A DNA stretch of 64,000 bases from Morchella semilibera (lineage: Eukaryota; Ascomycota; Pezizomycetes; Pezizales; Morchellaceae), in contig WBVU01000003.1 in NCBI GenBank assembly GCA_009192285.1, forward strand, positions 2,449,973 to 2,513,972. The letters run 5' to 3'. A model generated the notes under the pieces. It made no database searches and was not told the origin of the DNA. It saw nothing but the letters and a program-made list of their open reading frames with translations. Below, one piece after another: positions 48,796-61,368 of the stretch (its first letter is position 1; each line of letters starts with the position of its first letter). The translations under genes and the position numbers were made by a program.

Positions 48796-49170
48796 GGTAT
48801 GGCGGCAATGAAACCTGCAAACACGACTTCTATGGGATACCAGCCTACACAGCCCAACTATTTCACTTCAGTGTCCACTATCTCTAGTGGTACTCCCCTT
48901 TCTCCGGCGTCCACAGGTGCTTCTTCAACGGCAGCGAAGAAGCCGGCCAATGATGCATTTGGTAATATCTGGAGCATGGCAAGTAAAGATATCAAAAAGC
49001 CGAGTACCCCAGCAAGTAATAGCAACTCGCCAAGCCTGCAATCATTAGCAAAAGAGAAGGCCAGCGCCGGAATCTGGGGCGCACCTGCAGCAAGCGGGAC
49101 GAGTAGCACATATGGTGGTAGTTCGACTGCAGGGAAAACCGGAGGCGGCTTGGACGATCTTTTGGGCTAG
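47140..49170 (+). CDS. ENTH-domain epsin-like adaptor (Ent3/Ent5 type)
   Basis: Five exons (47140-47221, 47328-47359, 47435-47514, 47585-47666, 47737-49170) give 569 residues. The ENTH domain (about residues 1-145) runs MNLDNLRDTIQNISLYDVKA, VVMNYTEMEAKVREATNNEP, YNYQLLNEIMPMIYKRF and LLEYLVKHGSEQVIDD. Epsins bind phosphoinositides and clathrin; this shape, with an acidic-Phe DDDFGTL and DDDFDDFQSA near residues 330-350 that suit adaptin ear binding, and no obvious ubiquitin-interacting motifs, points to the Golgi/endosome Ent3/Ent5 class. The rest is Gly/Ser/Pro-rich and disordered, with a GGM repeat near residue 460. Exon 3 ends at AACTA before GTGGGT; this placement restores YNYQLLNE. The first four exons are short, as expected for a regulated N-terminal domain. 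Confidence 0.92.
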
Positions 49171-51144
49171 GGGCTTTGAGGGAATTCTAGGGGTGATTTT
49201 CTTTTCTCTGTTGATATCGCATGGAAGGGCAATAGACATCTAAATGTGTGGGTTAGGTAGGGCTAGATAGTGTATGCTCAAGGGGACAGGGATAATTGAA
49301 CATCTCTGTTTCTTTGTATGCGCTTTCTGCCCGTATTCATTGATGATTGATGTCTCAAGACTAAAATGTTTCTTCTTTTTTTTTTTCGGTTCTCTGATAT
49401 AATGTTTTGGAAGTTTGTAGCGGAAAAAAAAGTACATGTGTAATCCGGGGTCTTCCGGGTGTATTCCTTCCCTGTTCATTCGTTGGTTCTCCTTCTTCTT
49501 TTTTGATTTCGTTGATGCTTTGGATCAACTATAGTGTGAAAGACGTGATACGAGACATGTGAGAATATCGCTGGATGTGTAAATTTAAGGAGGTGGTAGC
49601 CTAGAGTACTATAGGGCCCTGGCATCAAGGGATACATGTATGTGCTTAGACGAGGCAATATAAAAGTCATGACCTAACGGGCTTGTGCGTCTTCCAATTC
49701 CAGGGACCAAGAGTGCCAAGGCGGCCATTGACATTTGACTGTAGATGCATGCAGGTATGGTCTGTACCTACTCTGCTCTGCTCTGCTGTTACCCTGGCAA
49801 GGCTTAGCAATGGGTCATGGTCAATGTTAATTTCCCTCCTCCCTCTCCTCCTGCAGGCCTGGAGAAAGTTCCCAGCAACAGATCTCTCACGGTTTCGATT
49901 AAGAAACAGACTTTCGTCTTTCGAGTCATGTCACGATGAGCGGCGTTCGTGCCGCTAGATCCTTATGGTTGTAATTGAGAAGGTGGGATTTCGGAGAGAT
50001 ACATAAAACCATGAATTGGGGGGGGGGGGGAGGGTTTCTACGCTGATTAGTTTCTAATAGGCTTTTGTCACGGAAGGTCAAGAAGATTGATCATGGTGTG
50101 AGGCCCGAGTTGGCCCGGGATTTTATTTTTGGGATAAATGCATGTAAGTACAAGTATACGAGTACAGAACTGAAATACTAGTACATGTACCCCGTCCCTT
50201 CTGAATCCTCTATTGACAACTGCTTAAGTACATGTATAGCTTGAGGTGGACATGAAGTACGCTGGCATGAACACGACGCGGTAGACTCTACACTTCTAGC
50301 AAGCGTATTGAGGATGGGGCGTTTTTTTTTTTTACCTTCCTGCTACTCTATTCTAGTTTTGCGACATGGTATGTACTCTGTTTGCTTTTCTTCAAGCGTT
50401 AATTGATGCAGGTTGGGCCGGAGCTTTAGGGCTTGGCAAACCGATAGATCGACACCTGGGATGGTACTCTACAGGGCAATGGGATGTCTCTCTGGGGGGG
50501 AGTTCCTATGTAGGTACTTGTAGATATGTACCTACTCTACTTACATATGTATGTACTACGTGCAGCTTTGCTGGCATGTTCCAAGTTATTGCATATCAAC
50601 GATATTCAAGAGTGCATAGATTATTATCTATTGTGTTCGGGAGTGAAGATAGGCAAGCAGGTAAAAGTAATACAATCCCTCCCGAAGTAAGGCGTCATTT
50701 ACCAATGTCGGAGGATAGGGAAATAAAGAAGGTCGCCCCCCCCAAGGTTCGACCTTCCATAGCCGAAAATCACGAGATCTCGCACGGGGCTTATCGACGA
50801 TGTTATCTGTTTGGGCAGTTTCAGGAACACTCGGCAACGTAGATAATCGGTTACCACCGGATCTCTCTGTTCTAGAGAAAGGTACCAGGAAGATGTTAAC
50901 CTGTTGCATGGAACGGAATGCTCGGACTATAGAATGAGAATGGGCAGCTGACAGCAGGCATCATCATCATTTTCTTGAGTATAGGTAGCCTAAAATCTTC
51001 TACCACCCCCCCCCCCTCCTGGGACTCTTTTCATCATCTCCTATACTTGGATATTCTACAATTGATATTGCATTGCGATATATTTCTCCCCGGAAGACAG
51101 AAGATACTCAACAAACAGCCTTAATACCTTGGGAAGCTCCAACA
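49171..51144. other. Intergenic region
   Basis: About 2 kb without a supported gene. It contains G, T and C runs (50020-50030, 50322-50332, 51006-51016), three TACATGTA palindromes (49633, 50182, 50229) and repeated GTACCTAC/TACATATGTATGTAC words near 50510-50560. A GGTTCGA word near 50746 is not within a tRNA-like fold. Confidence 0.5.
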
Positions 51145-52954
51145 ATGCTCGCCCCAACTCAACGGACCCTTCTACTTGCTCGTTCTCTACCTCTACGGAG
51201 GATTCAGCCCCTAACAACCCTCAGACTTCAATCAACGCTGAGTTCATCTGCGGCCACTGCAATCGCCTCCTCATCTCCTCCTCCTACTTCTCAAGCAGTA
51301 GTTAGTAAAGATGTCGAGGCTCCATTGGCAGTCCTTCCAACAACCAACTTGCTTCGCTCGTTGCTCCTACACTCAATTAGCTCCTCACCGCGTGTCCTGA
51401 AATTGGGGACAAAGGCCATGCTGGCCAATCTCGAGACAATGGATAAGAACTTCCTCCTCAAGTTGGCGGTTGATAAAACGTTCTATGTTTGTGCCCCCCT
51501 TGTCTAGAGAGTATTCGCCCCCACTTCATGACCAAGACGTAAACTAATTACACATTATTAGGCCCAATTCTGCGCTGGAGCCACCGCCGCTGAGATTTCG
51601 GGTACAGTTGAGAACTTCCGCTCCCTGGGATACGGGGGCGTGATCCTTACATATGTCAGAGAGGCGGAGATCACCGACACCTCAGCCAGCACTGAACTGC
51701 AGAACATCAGACAATGGTTGGACGGCACCCTCAAGACGATACAGTACGTCGATCCAAGGGACTATGTCGCTGTAAAGTACTCGGGTGCCGGATCCTCCTG
51801 CCTGCCGCTGTTGTCGCAACATAAGAAGTGCTTCAATCATCCGGAGCTCGGAGCGTCATTGATCAAGATATGTGAAGCGGCGAAGGAGAGAGGCGTAAAG
51901 CTGCTTATTGATGCGGAGCAGGCCGCTGATTCAGGATGGTGTTCATGGATGGACTCTGGTATGTTTACAATTTGCCTCCCAATTCAGCTCGATGGTTGTT
52001 TTAGAAGAGCACGAGACTCGTGCACCTGATCACCACTCCAACCACTAGTTCTATGGCACCACTTTCCGACGCTAACCGAGCGGCTTTAGGAGTTGATGCG
52101 GCGTTTCAACACCAAAGAGAGCGCGGTGGTCTACAACACGTACCAAATGTAAGGACCCCCGGATTAATTTTTAAACCGTAGACCCCCACCCTAGGCTCGT
52201 GCCCATCCCCCATGGGCTCAGCGCACCATAGTGGACATAGCGCAGTAGAAAATAAGGGGGGTGGCTGCGAGCCACGCAATGTGCGGAATCTCAAGTTTGG
52301 AATTTGACAGTTTGGGTTAGGTATTTGAAATCAACCCCGGAGATCCTTTGCCGGCACCTTGAAATTGCACGCCGCGAGGGATTCACTCTCGGCGTTAAGC
52401 TTGTGCGTGGAGCATATATCGGATCTGATCCGCGCGAGCTTATCCACGACACCAAAGCGGACACCGATAATGCCTACAATGAGGCCATCCACCTAATGCT
52501 AACAGGTTCACCAAAACCAGTATCTGAATGGTCATCTGCGGCCAACTCCAAGTCGCTTTTCGACGCCCCCGTGCAGAAGATTCTCGGAGGCGAGAACAAG
52601 GCAAGGGTCGACCTAGTGGTTGCATGCCACAACAGGGAGTCAATAGACATGGCGGTCGCCCTCAGACGCTCCATGACGGCCCAGGAGTGCGGTGTGGGCC
52701 GTCTCGTGTTCGCACAGCTTATGGGGATGGCAGACGAGCTCTCGCTGGGGCTGGTGGCCCAGGGGAGAAAGAAGACGCAGGCGCAGAGCGACTTTGACAT
52801 TGAGGTGTACAAGTACGCTGTCTGGGGCACCACCCAGGAGTGTGTGCGGTACCTCCTGAGACGCGCGGAGGAGAATAAGGATGCTGTAGGGAGGAGCATC
52901 GAGAACAGGGCCGCCGTTATGCAGGAGCTTTGGCGGAGAATTAGGGGCGGATAG
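51145..52954 (+). CDS. PUT1: Proline dehydrogenase, with one surplus base breaking the frame
   Basis: Four exons (51145-51486, 51562-51958, 52090-52148, 52321-52954) match mitochondrial proline dehydrogenase, which oxidises proline to pyrroline-5-carboxylate using FAD. The N-terminus is a Ser/Arg-rich presequence. Visible parts are AGATAAEISGTVENF, GVKLLIDAEQ, LELMRRFNTKESAVVYNTYQ, LGVKLVRGAYIGSDPREL, VACHN and YKYAVWGTTQECVRYLLRR. In exon 2, the frame of GVKLLIDAEQAA is one base off that of the following DGVHGWTLELMRRFN. The coding sum is 1432 bases, one over a multiple of three. The surplus base lies around 51928-51932. With it, translation stops early. Upstream and downstream conservation is otherwise intact, so a recent mutation or a sequence error is likelier than an old pseudogene. 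Confidence 0.9.
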
Positions 52955-54900
52955 CATAGCATAATTAACTAGCTAGCTAGCCCTAGCCCTGGTCTAGATC
53001 CGCTGTACTTTCTTTTTTTTTGGTTTTCATAAGCGTTATCTTTTTTTCCCTACATTTTTTTTTTTTTTTTTACTTTTTTCTCTTGACTAGTTTCTCCTTA
53101 GATTTCCACATTACCTAGCGGGACGAGGAGTGTAAATTAACACATTTTTTTCTTTCTTTCTTTCCTGGTGCTTTTAGACCTAGATTTAGAGGCCCTAATT
53201 GTGTGTATTTTTACTGTCTCCATCGGTCTTAGATGTCATGCCTTTAGTTAATGCAATAAATAGTCATGGGAGATCACTCGCGTGCCGAAGGGGATGTTAT
53301 GAAACCCCAAAAAGCTTGACATGGCTCGACTATGATTCAATCTTGCAGAGTTCCGTCTTACTGTCATGCACTAGCTACAACTTAACCCTTAAAGCTGCTC
53401 GAGGATGGGGGATTAACATCTTTTTATGCAGTCTATGCAGTCTATGCAGTCTATATTAGTTTATGCAGCTGCGCAGTCCACGAGTTGAACTAGTCCATAT
53501 GTGGTTGATTCTGCGTGCAATTCCTAGATCGGGATGGGTTTGAACTTCGCTAATCTTTGAGCTACTGTTAGCTCTTCATTTCATGGGCCGTGGTGAGAAG
53601 AAAAGGAGGGGGATGGGGCCCTTGTTCAGAGGGAGAGGAGAGGGTCTGTCAGCCCTAGCCCTATGTAGTTTACGGTCTGAAGGTCTGTAATGTGAATTTC
53701 AGTCATACCGGGCCGTCTTTTTTTTCTTCTTGATATTTATATATAGTGACGTGATGAGTTACATGTCCATGGGGAGCGCGGTCTTAAAGTCACCGGTACA
53801 TACTTGGGCTTTATCCTTTTGTTTGTGTTACTTGTAGGGACGACTCACACGCATATGATGTTTTATCGCATGCAGTGAGACGGGTGGTAGCTGATCGAGG
53901 CCGGGTAATCAGATGTTGCATCCCAGAGTCAGCATTACTCGAGTTCTGACTCTCAGTTCACAAGGTTTCTCTTCCTCTGGTCGGAGCTGGCGGTCTCGAG
54001 GATATTTTCAGCTGTGGGTGGGTAATCCAGATCCTTTACTATTAATGATATGTATAGTATACCTATACCTACCTGTTCCAGCCACAAGAGTGTTGATTTT
54101 TGGACTGGTCAGTCGAGTTGTCCAATATATATACAATATCCCCTTATAAACTACTTGTATGTATGTATTGTCATCCAGCAACCTTCACTGGGTTACCAAA
54201 TAAGCCTAGTGGATATCCTGCTTAGTTATCAGATACGACCTCTTAAGGATACGTCATAGTTTTCAATTGGACATGTGCCATTAAGAAAATCAGCTGCTCG
54301 AGAGAGATTCTGAATACAACAACGACGAGACTCATCGTCACCTCCGCCACTTTCTTCTCTCCTTGTCTCTCTCTCTCTCTCTCTCTCTTCACCATCAATG
54401 AATCAATGCAAGCTCTTGATCTCACTTGTACCTCTCTGCGTGGCCATCGACCCAAGTTTCATATCGAGTCAAGTGCGAGAACAGCACACCTCGCCGCCAT
54501 CATAAAAAAAGATCAGTCAGTCAGACCGTGGATTCCAGACACCATAATTACCTACCAGAAGTTACCAAAATCGCCCCCGCCCCCCCTCACTGATTGGACG
54601 TCACCCGCTATCACTCAGCCCCTACTATTCGTTGCCAAGGAAGCTGCAGGGTTAGGGCTCATGCATATCTAATTGCGACAATTCTCCTGATTCAGGTTCA
54701 CCAGCCAGGGGTAAGTTAGGGGAGCAAGGCCCGGTGTTAGGGAGGTAGCTACCAAGTATGTATGTCCCCCCCCCCCCCCTCCCGGAGGTCCGAACAACCT
54801 CTTCCCATAACACACCTACATACATATACACACACAACACATCTTGCAGCACTAGTTAAATAACAAACCGCGTCTAAAAAGAAAAGAAAAAAAAATACTC
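52955..54900. other. Intergenic region
   Basis: Nearly 2 kb with no conserved frame. T runs follow the proline dehydrogenase stop (53013-53075). A 9-bp tandem ATGCAGTCT repeat lies at 53426-53454. A CT repeat (54367-54389) and a C run (54766-54779) come before the ankyrin gene. Confidence 0.5.
53426..53454. repeat. Three tandem ATGCAGTCT units
   Basis: Three copies of a 9-bp unit occur head to tail. This is a short minisatellite without coding meaning. Confidence 0.85.
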
Positions 54901-55951
54901 ATGCCGCTACCTCGATCTCCCAAACGAGCTACTTCTGCAGGTTGCTCACGATGTTGATACCCCAACCCTCAGCGCACTCACGCTGACAAACCGCCGCCTC
55001 GCCCACCTCCTCTCCGCGGATCTCCTCAACACCGCGATCAAGAACCGCCGGTACAGTGCAACGGCTCTCTTGTTAGCAATAAATTACCAACAGGCTGCGC
55101 GGATCAAGCTCCTCCTCGAGCGGTCAACGCACATCACCATCAGTAGTAGATATGGCACCGTTATATATGACGGCGGTGTTTGTAAGATATGGCACAAGGA
55201 CATGAACCGCCTAGTTGACCGCCTTGTCGATGAGGGGAACACCGACCTCGTCATATTCGACAAATTTACTGGCCGCACCGCCTTGCACTGGGCCGCTGCT
55301 TACGGCGACGCGGCCATGGTCCGGAAGCTCCTTCTCCTCGGCGCGGGAAAGAACTATGTCAATGACCGCTCCGGCAAGACACCACTTCACTGCGCAACAG
55401 CCTCCGCAAACGTGACGGTAGTGCGCACGCTCTTAGAACACAAGCTGTGGAAAGCGGGTGAGCTCGACTTAGCCGACAAAGGTATCTACGAGCTCTGCGC
55501 ACTTCATTACGCGGTCCAGGCCGGGGATAGAACGACGACAGAGCTGCTACTGAAAGGTGGGGCGCGGGCGGATGTGACGAACGTGTTTGGCGAGACTGCG
55601 CTACATATGGCGGCACAGGCGCAGGATCTGGGTATGGTGAGGCTTCTACTGGGTGCGCGCGCGCATGTGGACGCGCAGGATGTGGATGGGGTAACGCCAC
55701 TACATTATTCAGTGGATAATAATGATATGGAGATGACAAGGGTGCTCGTGGACGCCGGCGCAGATATCCATAAACAGAGCATATCCTTCGGGACGCCATT
55801 TGTGCAGGCAGTCGTAAGGTGGGGAGAGGATATGGCGAGGGTGTTGAGCGAGAGTGAGTGGGAGAAGGTGAAGGGGAAGTCGGGAGCAAGCGTGATTGTC
55901 GAGCAGCTACAGGCTAGCCGTGAGAGAAGAGAGACAGGTGCGATCTTTTAA
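54901..55951 (+). CDS. F-box-like ankyrin-repeat protein, start codon one base out of frame
   Basis: A long open frame gives RYLDLPNELLLQVAHDVD near its start, which fits an F-box-like LPNELL helix, followed by about five or six ankyrin repeats. Typical repeat cores are GRTALHWAAAYGDAAMVRKL, GKTPLHCATASANVTVVRTL, CALHYAVQAGDRTTTELLL, GETALHMAAQAQDLGMVRLL and GVTPLHYSVDNNDMEMTRVL. Fungal proteins of this plan are common and may be adaptors for SCF ubiquitin ligases; targets are unknown. The best ATG, at 54901, is one base off the main frame. A TAA lies upstream in the main frame, and the first in-frame ATG is at 55203, after the F-box and first repeat. From 54901 to the stop is 1051 bases, one over a multiple of three. 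Confidence 0.75.
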
Positions 55952-57725
55952 GCACCTGGTGGTGTCTGTCGTTTTTTGTTTTTTCTGTTTTTTTCTGTTT
56001 TTTGTTTCCGTGCCGTGCACGCAGATTGTATAAATGATTGTGCTGTACTACATGTATTATTACGAATGTATTTTTATGGTTTTGGGAATGTGTTAGAAAT
56101 TGGGACTAGAGGGTGGGATCATGGAAACTCACTCGGAAGGGATATGTACATGTAGTTTTAGCGGGAAATGATTGTGTTTTATGTTTAGCCTCATACCGTG
56201 CAAGGTGAGATTGGAGCCTGATCATAGCTGCATAACTGATCAAGAGTCATTATATTACTCGGTAACCACATGTAGAACAAAGGAAGCAGGGGAACCTCCC
56301 TCCCCCCCTCTTCCATGGCTAAGCCAAAGAACACGGCACCCGTCTATACAGCCCACCTTACGGCAGTGCCGAGATATATGGAAACGTAAAACACACAGCC
56401 AAACCCCAGATCCAGCCAGCCCGCTGGCACGCACAAGCTCCATCACCCGAGTACGAAGCACTGGGGGGGGGGGAGTCGGGTGGTACTATACCTCTAGAGA
56501 TAGCCCCCCCCTTCGGCGCTGCTGTAAGTGTAGTGTGGCCGCCCTCTCCCAACATTACAATATGTCTATAACCCCGGGCGGGACGCGTGGGTGGGGTGGG
56601 GTGGGGGAGGTACTTACTTAATCATCACAGCTGTACCCCGGAAGGGGGGGGGACGCTAGGGTTAGGTGAAGGGGATGGGTTAGAACATACATGCGTTTAA
56701 ACCCCGGCGCCGGGAAAGAGGAAGGTCGTCGGTGAAGTTGGAGCTTACCTTACGAGGCCCGGGGGGGGGGGGCAGTGTTTAGGTGCACGATTGGATTATT
56801 AGATCTATTCAGCTCTCCTGATAAATAGCAGAAACATCAATTTATATATATCCCCCCCCCCCACCCCAGAGTGCAGCTTCGTGGACAAGTCAAAATTAAT
56901 ATCACATGTTGTACCAACTCTCTCACCAGGATGTGTCGAGTGATAACCTGTGCACCTAACCCCCCCCCCCCCCCCCCCCACACACACACACTAGATCACA
57001 TCATGAACAGCGAAATATAGAATCACATCTCAGAAAAAAAAAGGCGACCCAATATAGGCCAGAGATCAGCCTAACGACTCCTTCATAACTTTATACCCCG
57101 AAACCAAAGCATAAAAAAAAAAAAAAGCTACAGACTACATAACTAGCTGGACCATGCATGTAAAAAAAAAAAAAGAAAAAGGATTTTTTTTTTTCGTAGT
57201 TCCTCAACCAGACCGACCCACAAAGCGACTGAAAGGAAATGAAAGGAGACCCCACAAACCCCTTATCCTACCAGATTCTCCTATATGCATGCAGAAGAGA
57301 GCAACGAAAGAAAAAAACAACAACGGGAAAAGCCAAAATCGGAGCAAACCAGTAGCGAATGATGGGGGTAACTATATAAAAACGAATGAATAAGCATGGG
57401 GTAGTAAGGTATAATACTGGGCAAAGATTGTAATAGGAAGAGGATTGAAAGCATAGACACGAAAGGGGGAGCAACCACAACCAGGTTAATAAAGAAAGAA
57501 AAGAAAATAGCGCACGAATCCAGCCCTTGCATGATTTGAAATAAAGTTAAACAGCGAATGTAGAAGAAGAAGAAGGGTATCAGTAAAACCGATCCCATCA
57601 AACTAGCAAATATCAAAATATATGGATTGGTAAATGACCCCGCCAGGAAGAAAGAGAAGTATACCGTAAATGAATATGAAAAGAATACTAATGAAAAATA
57701 GAAATAACACCCTTAAGCAACATCG
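55952..57725. other. Convergent intergenic region rich in homopolymers
   Basis: About 1.8 kb between the ankyrin and SH3 genes. It has many long G or C runs (for example 56463-56472, 56761-56772, 56850-56860, 56961-56978) and A runs, and TACATGTA at 56049 and 56147. Several open frames exist but none resembles a protein family. Confidence 0.5.
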
Positions 57726-59712
57726 CTATCGCACCTGCAGATTGTTTTCGTTCGCCTTTCCTCGAAAACCATCGCCCTGCCGCTCAGGTGCATCGTAGTA
57801 GATATCACTTCCCCCATTAAGCCTGGGTACAATCCCTGCGCCATTTTGGCCAATATCTCCATTTTCTTGTGGTCGCTGCTGAGACGAGCTTTCTACCCCT
57901 GTTTCGTCATATCGCCCACCTCTAAGTCTAGGAGTCGAAGATTCCTCTGCTATTGCACGCTCTTGCTCTCGCTGCAGCTGAGCGATCCTCTCCTTATTAC
58001 TCGTGATTGTTGGAGTCATGTCGCCTGTGAAATCCGGCGAGTTTCTGCTGGCACGCGAGTGATGAGGGTTCTCTGGTAAGTGATCTGTGGCGTAGTTAAA
58101 ATGATACGGGTAAACGTCTTGCGAGGATGTCGAGAAAGTAGTGATTATGGGCGCAGTTTGTCCATTAGTATTGGTGCCCGTTGTGTCCAATGTGAGCTCG
58201 CCTTCCAATTGTCCCGATTCTGTGGAGGAAGATGGGGTCATGGTAGCCGGATCCATGCGATCATATGAAGCCCGGGCATCGCGAAACAGACGAACATATT
58301 CCTCCGGAATCAAACCCGTATCCCCTGCAGTCACGTAAGAAACAGTTCGAGCGTTTCGCCGGCTTGTCTGGCGTAAGGAGAAATCTACATACCAGTCCTG
58401 GGATCCTGCGCAACCAACCACCCCTGTCCATGCCTATAGCTAACCCACACAATTTGCCCTTCTACCAAGGGAAGCTCATTCTCATTCTCACTCGTAAAGT
58501 CAAACAAGGCGACAGCCTTTCCACTCATCTCTTCATCTGGGCTCGTTATCTGGAATTGGTAATCTCTGCTAAACCTGCTATCCTCGTCATCGTAGAGATC
58601 TTCACCTTCCTCTTCATCGTCATATTCATGCCCATCCTCGTCAGAATAATGATATTGATGTGAATTGTATTCAGGGTCATCCGGATCATATTCCTCCTCA
58701 CCATCTCCCTCCTGGTGATTGTACATCTCATCACCAGGTTCTCCGCCGGCGAGATCCGTGCGTCGTCCAGCGCGGGTTGTGTAGTAATCTCCCCCCGGAG
58801 AGATGCCGTTTTCGATCGCAGATCTCCGATCCCCATCCCATTCGTCACCCTGTCCTCCCCCCAGCATAGTGTTGCGACGTATTTGCATCACTACATTCTT
58901 ACTCTGCCCTCTTAAATGGTTACTCTGCATATGCGCAGCGGAAGATTTGTGCTTTCTGTGTTTCGGCAAAACAACAGGGCTTTGTAGATCCTCATCCTCA
59001 CTCCATGGTGGCCATCGGAGAAGTTAAGAGGCGGTGGCTGATTTGTGGACCTTTGGCGAGCTGCCGATGACTCCCACCCCCAGAGGCGCTGGTAGAAGTG
59101 ACATCATAAGAAGGATGGGCGGGATCTGAAAGTCGACGGTACCCAACTGCCCGCCGCCGGTGAACCAGGAGCTACCACCACCAGGAGTATTCTCAAATAT
59201 TCAGAGCCGCGCTGCGAGCCAGCAGGGGTGGAAAAGCCCCGAGGCGACGGAGGGACCGTAATGTAAAGGATGTAGTGAAGGATAGGCGAAATCTCGGACG
59301 GAAGTATAGGACAATGACGAAACAAATTGTGGTTGAACGAGTCGCGATTGGATGACAGGGTTTGACATGATGGAGATTCTAGTCGCCTGTGGAGGAGGGA
59401 ACGATGGGATTCGATGCTTACCTGGCTGTGGGGAAGCGGCTGGTGAGGCAGTTAAAAGTGAACGATAGACCTAGGAGAAGCAGGAGGTGGTTGGTTGGGT
59501 GTTGGGGGGTTCAATGAGGGATTGAAGAAGTGGAAAGTCGTTTTTTCTGCAGAAGATGTAGTCGCTAGTAGACTCGAGTTCCGGACAGAGGATGGTACTG
59601 AGTTAGAAGTAGAAATAGATTGCTCTGAACCAGCAGTAGCCTCGGGGGATTCAGAAATGGTACATGTAGTCTGAGGGCCTGGAGAATGAGGGGATGGAGT
59701 GGGAGAAGCCAT
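57726..59712 (-). CDS. SH3-domain adaptor, Nbp2/Skb5 type
   Basis: Three exons (59712-59471, 59000-58394 with the donor at 58392, 58324-57726) sum in phase to about 482 residues. The N-terminus is Ser/Thr/Pro-rich, the middle is strongly acidic (many Glu/Asp/Tyr near residues 130-190), and the SH3 domain (about residues 215-290) reads AVALFDFTSENENELPLVEG, WVSYRHGQGWLVAQD and TGDTGLIPEEYVRLF, where ALFDF and the GW pair mark the ligand groove. Yeast Nbp2 and fission yeast Skb5 link the kinases of stress and cell-wall pathways to phosphatase or PAK partners. The 3' half is disordered. The first intron (470 nt, donor GTCTAT) is unusually long here and rests on phase only, so the first exon is the least certain part. 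Confidence 0.8.
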
Positions 59713-61368
59713 ACTGATCACCTCGGAGTATAAGGAGGAGGTGAGGAAGGGGGGTAGTAAAATGAAGGGAAAGAGAAGCCTATGTTGGTAAATGGGGGAA
59801 GAGGGGGGGGTTGTTGAAAGAGGGGCGATGTGAAGATGTGGGGGGGGGGGGGGGGGTTGAAGATGGATGACGGCGGGGGAGGGGAGGAGGGGGGGGGGAC
59901 GCTATGTATGATGAACAGGGCTGGAAAGAGAACGTATGAATGAAAAGGAATGAAAGCAAAAAACGCGATTATCCTAGTTCCCCAAACTCTGACTATCGGA
60001 GGATTGATTGTTATCGTGTGTACGGGTGGCTGTGTGCTGTCTGTACCTGGAGCGGTGCAGCGACGTATGGGGCCTATGTACAGTAATGTGTATGTACCAA
60101 AGGGAAGCAAGTGTCGTTTGGAAACCTCAGTAACAATAACCAGCCAGTAATGACACGGGCAGTACAAAAGCGGGGAGTAAAACAGCGAGGTGCAGATAGA
60201 TAGACAGATAGACAGTTGCACGCTGCAGGGAGCAACAGAGACAGACTGAAAGTGAGGTAGGCTGAGGAGGGGTCCTCTAGCGATCCGAGGGTGATTGATT
60301 GATTCTGATTGATGATGTTGTTCCGCGAGCGTGCCTGGCTGCTTGCGTTTTTGTCTGTTATGGATGGAAGAAGAAGAAGAGAAGACTTAAGGGAACAACG
60401 GACAACTCCCAGCTAAAGTCATTCTGATTTTACACCAACGAACCCCTCCTCAATAAAGTCTTCATCTCCTAGGGTCCAAAAAAGAAGTCTTTACCCATGG
60501 GTCTAATAAATGCCTGTATCTTTCGTTACCTACTTACATGTATGTACTTACTTTGTGGATAAGTACATGTAAATGTGCTTTTAAAAAGTACATGTATGCA
60601 TCACTGATTAAAAACTCCCATGAAGTCTCAACCTTTACCGAGTGTACATGTAATGTTAGAGAACTCTAGTAGGAACAAAAACATGAAATAACAAGATAGA
60701 GATGTCTCAATTCTTTCGTTAGACACCACCACCTTCCCCTCTCTACAGGGTCCTCACTTACCTCCCTGGGGAAGGTCGCTTTCTGATTGTGCGCTCCTAT
60801 TCGCCTATCTTTTTGATCATAGACGCCTTTTTCCTCGTGCATCGTCGTGCTCAACTATTTTTAGACATGTATTGGACTTGGCAATGGTTTTCTTGGCTGG
60901 CCCCTGTTACATCGTTGCCTTCCTTGTCTGTCAATTCCCGAACCTCAACCTCAGTTTTCAAACAAACATCAGTTCATCATCATCACCATCCTCCAAACTG
61001 CAACAAGAATCTCATAAAAAGTACAGGAAACCAACAAAAGCATCCCCATCACATTATCATAAGGTATATATTCTTCCATATATCCGATTATCTCTTGTGT
61101 TCACCACCCTTGTTTCTTGCCCCTCCCTCGAGAAAAAAGAAATCGACAGTATGATGAACATTAAAAATATTGGAGCTGTCCTATGTCACTCCGGTGTCAT
61201 TGAGGAGAGAACAAATTATACGCAAACTTCTGACTTCATTTCCCAAATACCCCTCCTGCATACCCCTCATCATAAATCTCGTACCTGAACTAGTCGCTAA
61301 TAATTTGCCTCCTTCATTGAATTTCAGCCAGCCGCTACCACAGGGAAAAAAAAAGGGTGTCAAACAAG
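59713..61368. other. Divergent intergenic region, SH3 adaptor and Ssu72
   Basis: About 1.65 kb. The 190 bases next to the SH3 gene start are extremely G-rich on the plus strand. Further along are four TACATGTA copies (60535, 60564, 60589, 60644) within about 120 bases. No gene is supported. Confidence 0.5.
60535..60651. repeat. Four clustered TACATGTA palindromes
   Basis: Exact copies begin at 60535, 60564, 60589 and 60644, several within wider (A)GTACATGTA(AC) contexts. They form the densest cluster of this motif in the window. Confidence 0.8.

Noticed and set aside
50640-50770. Possible tRNA because of a GGTTCGA box
   Set aside because: No matching A box, acceptor stem or anticodon arm could be built at the right distance.
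51959-52089. Reading proline dehydrogenase without a surplus base by using an acceptor near 52049
   Set aside because: That frame reaches a TAG before the conserved ELMRRFN; the CTTTAG acceptor at 52089 fits conservation and only the shifted frame.
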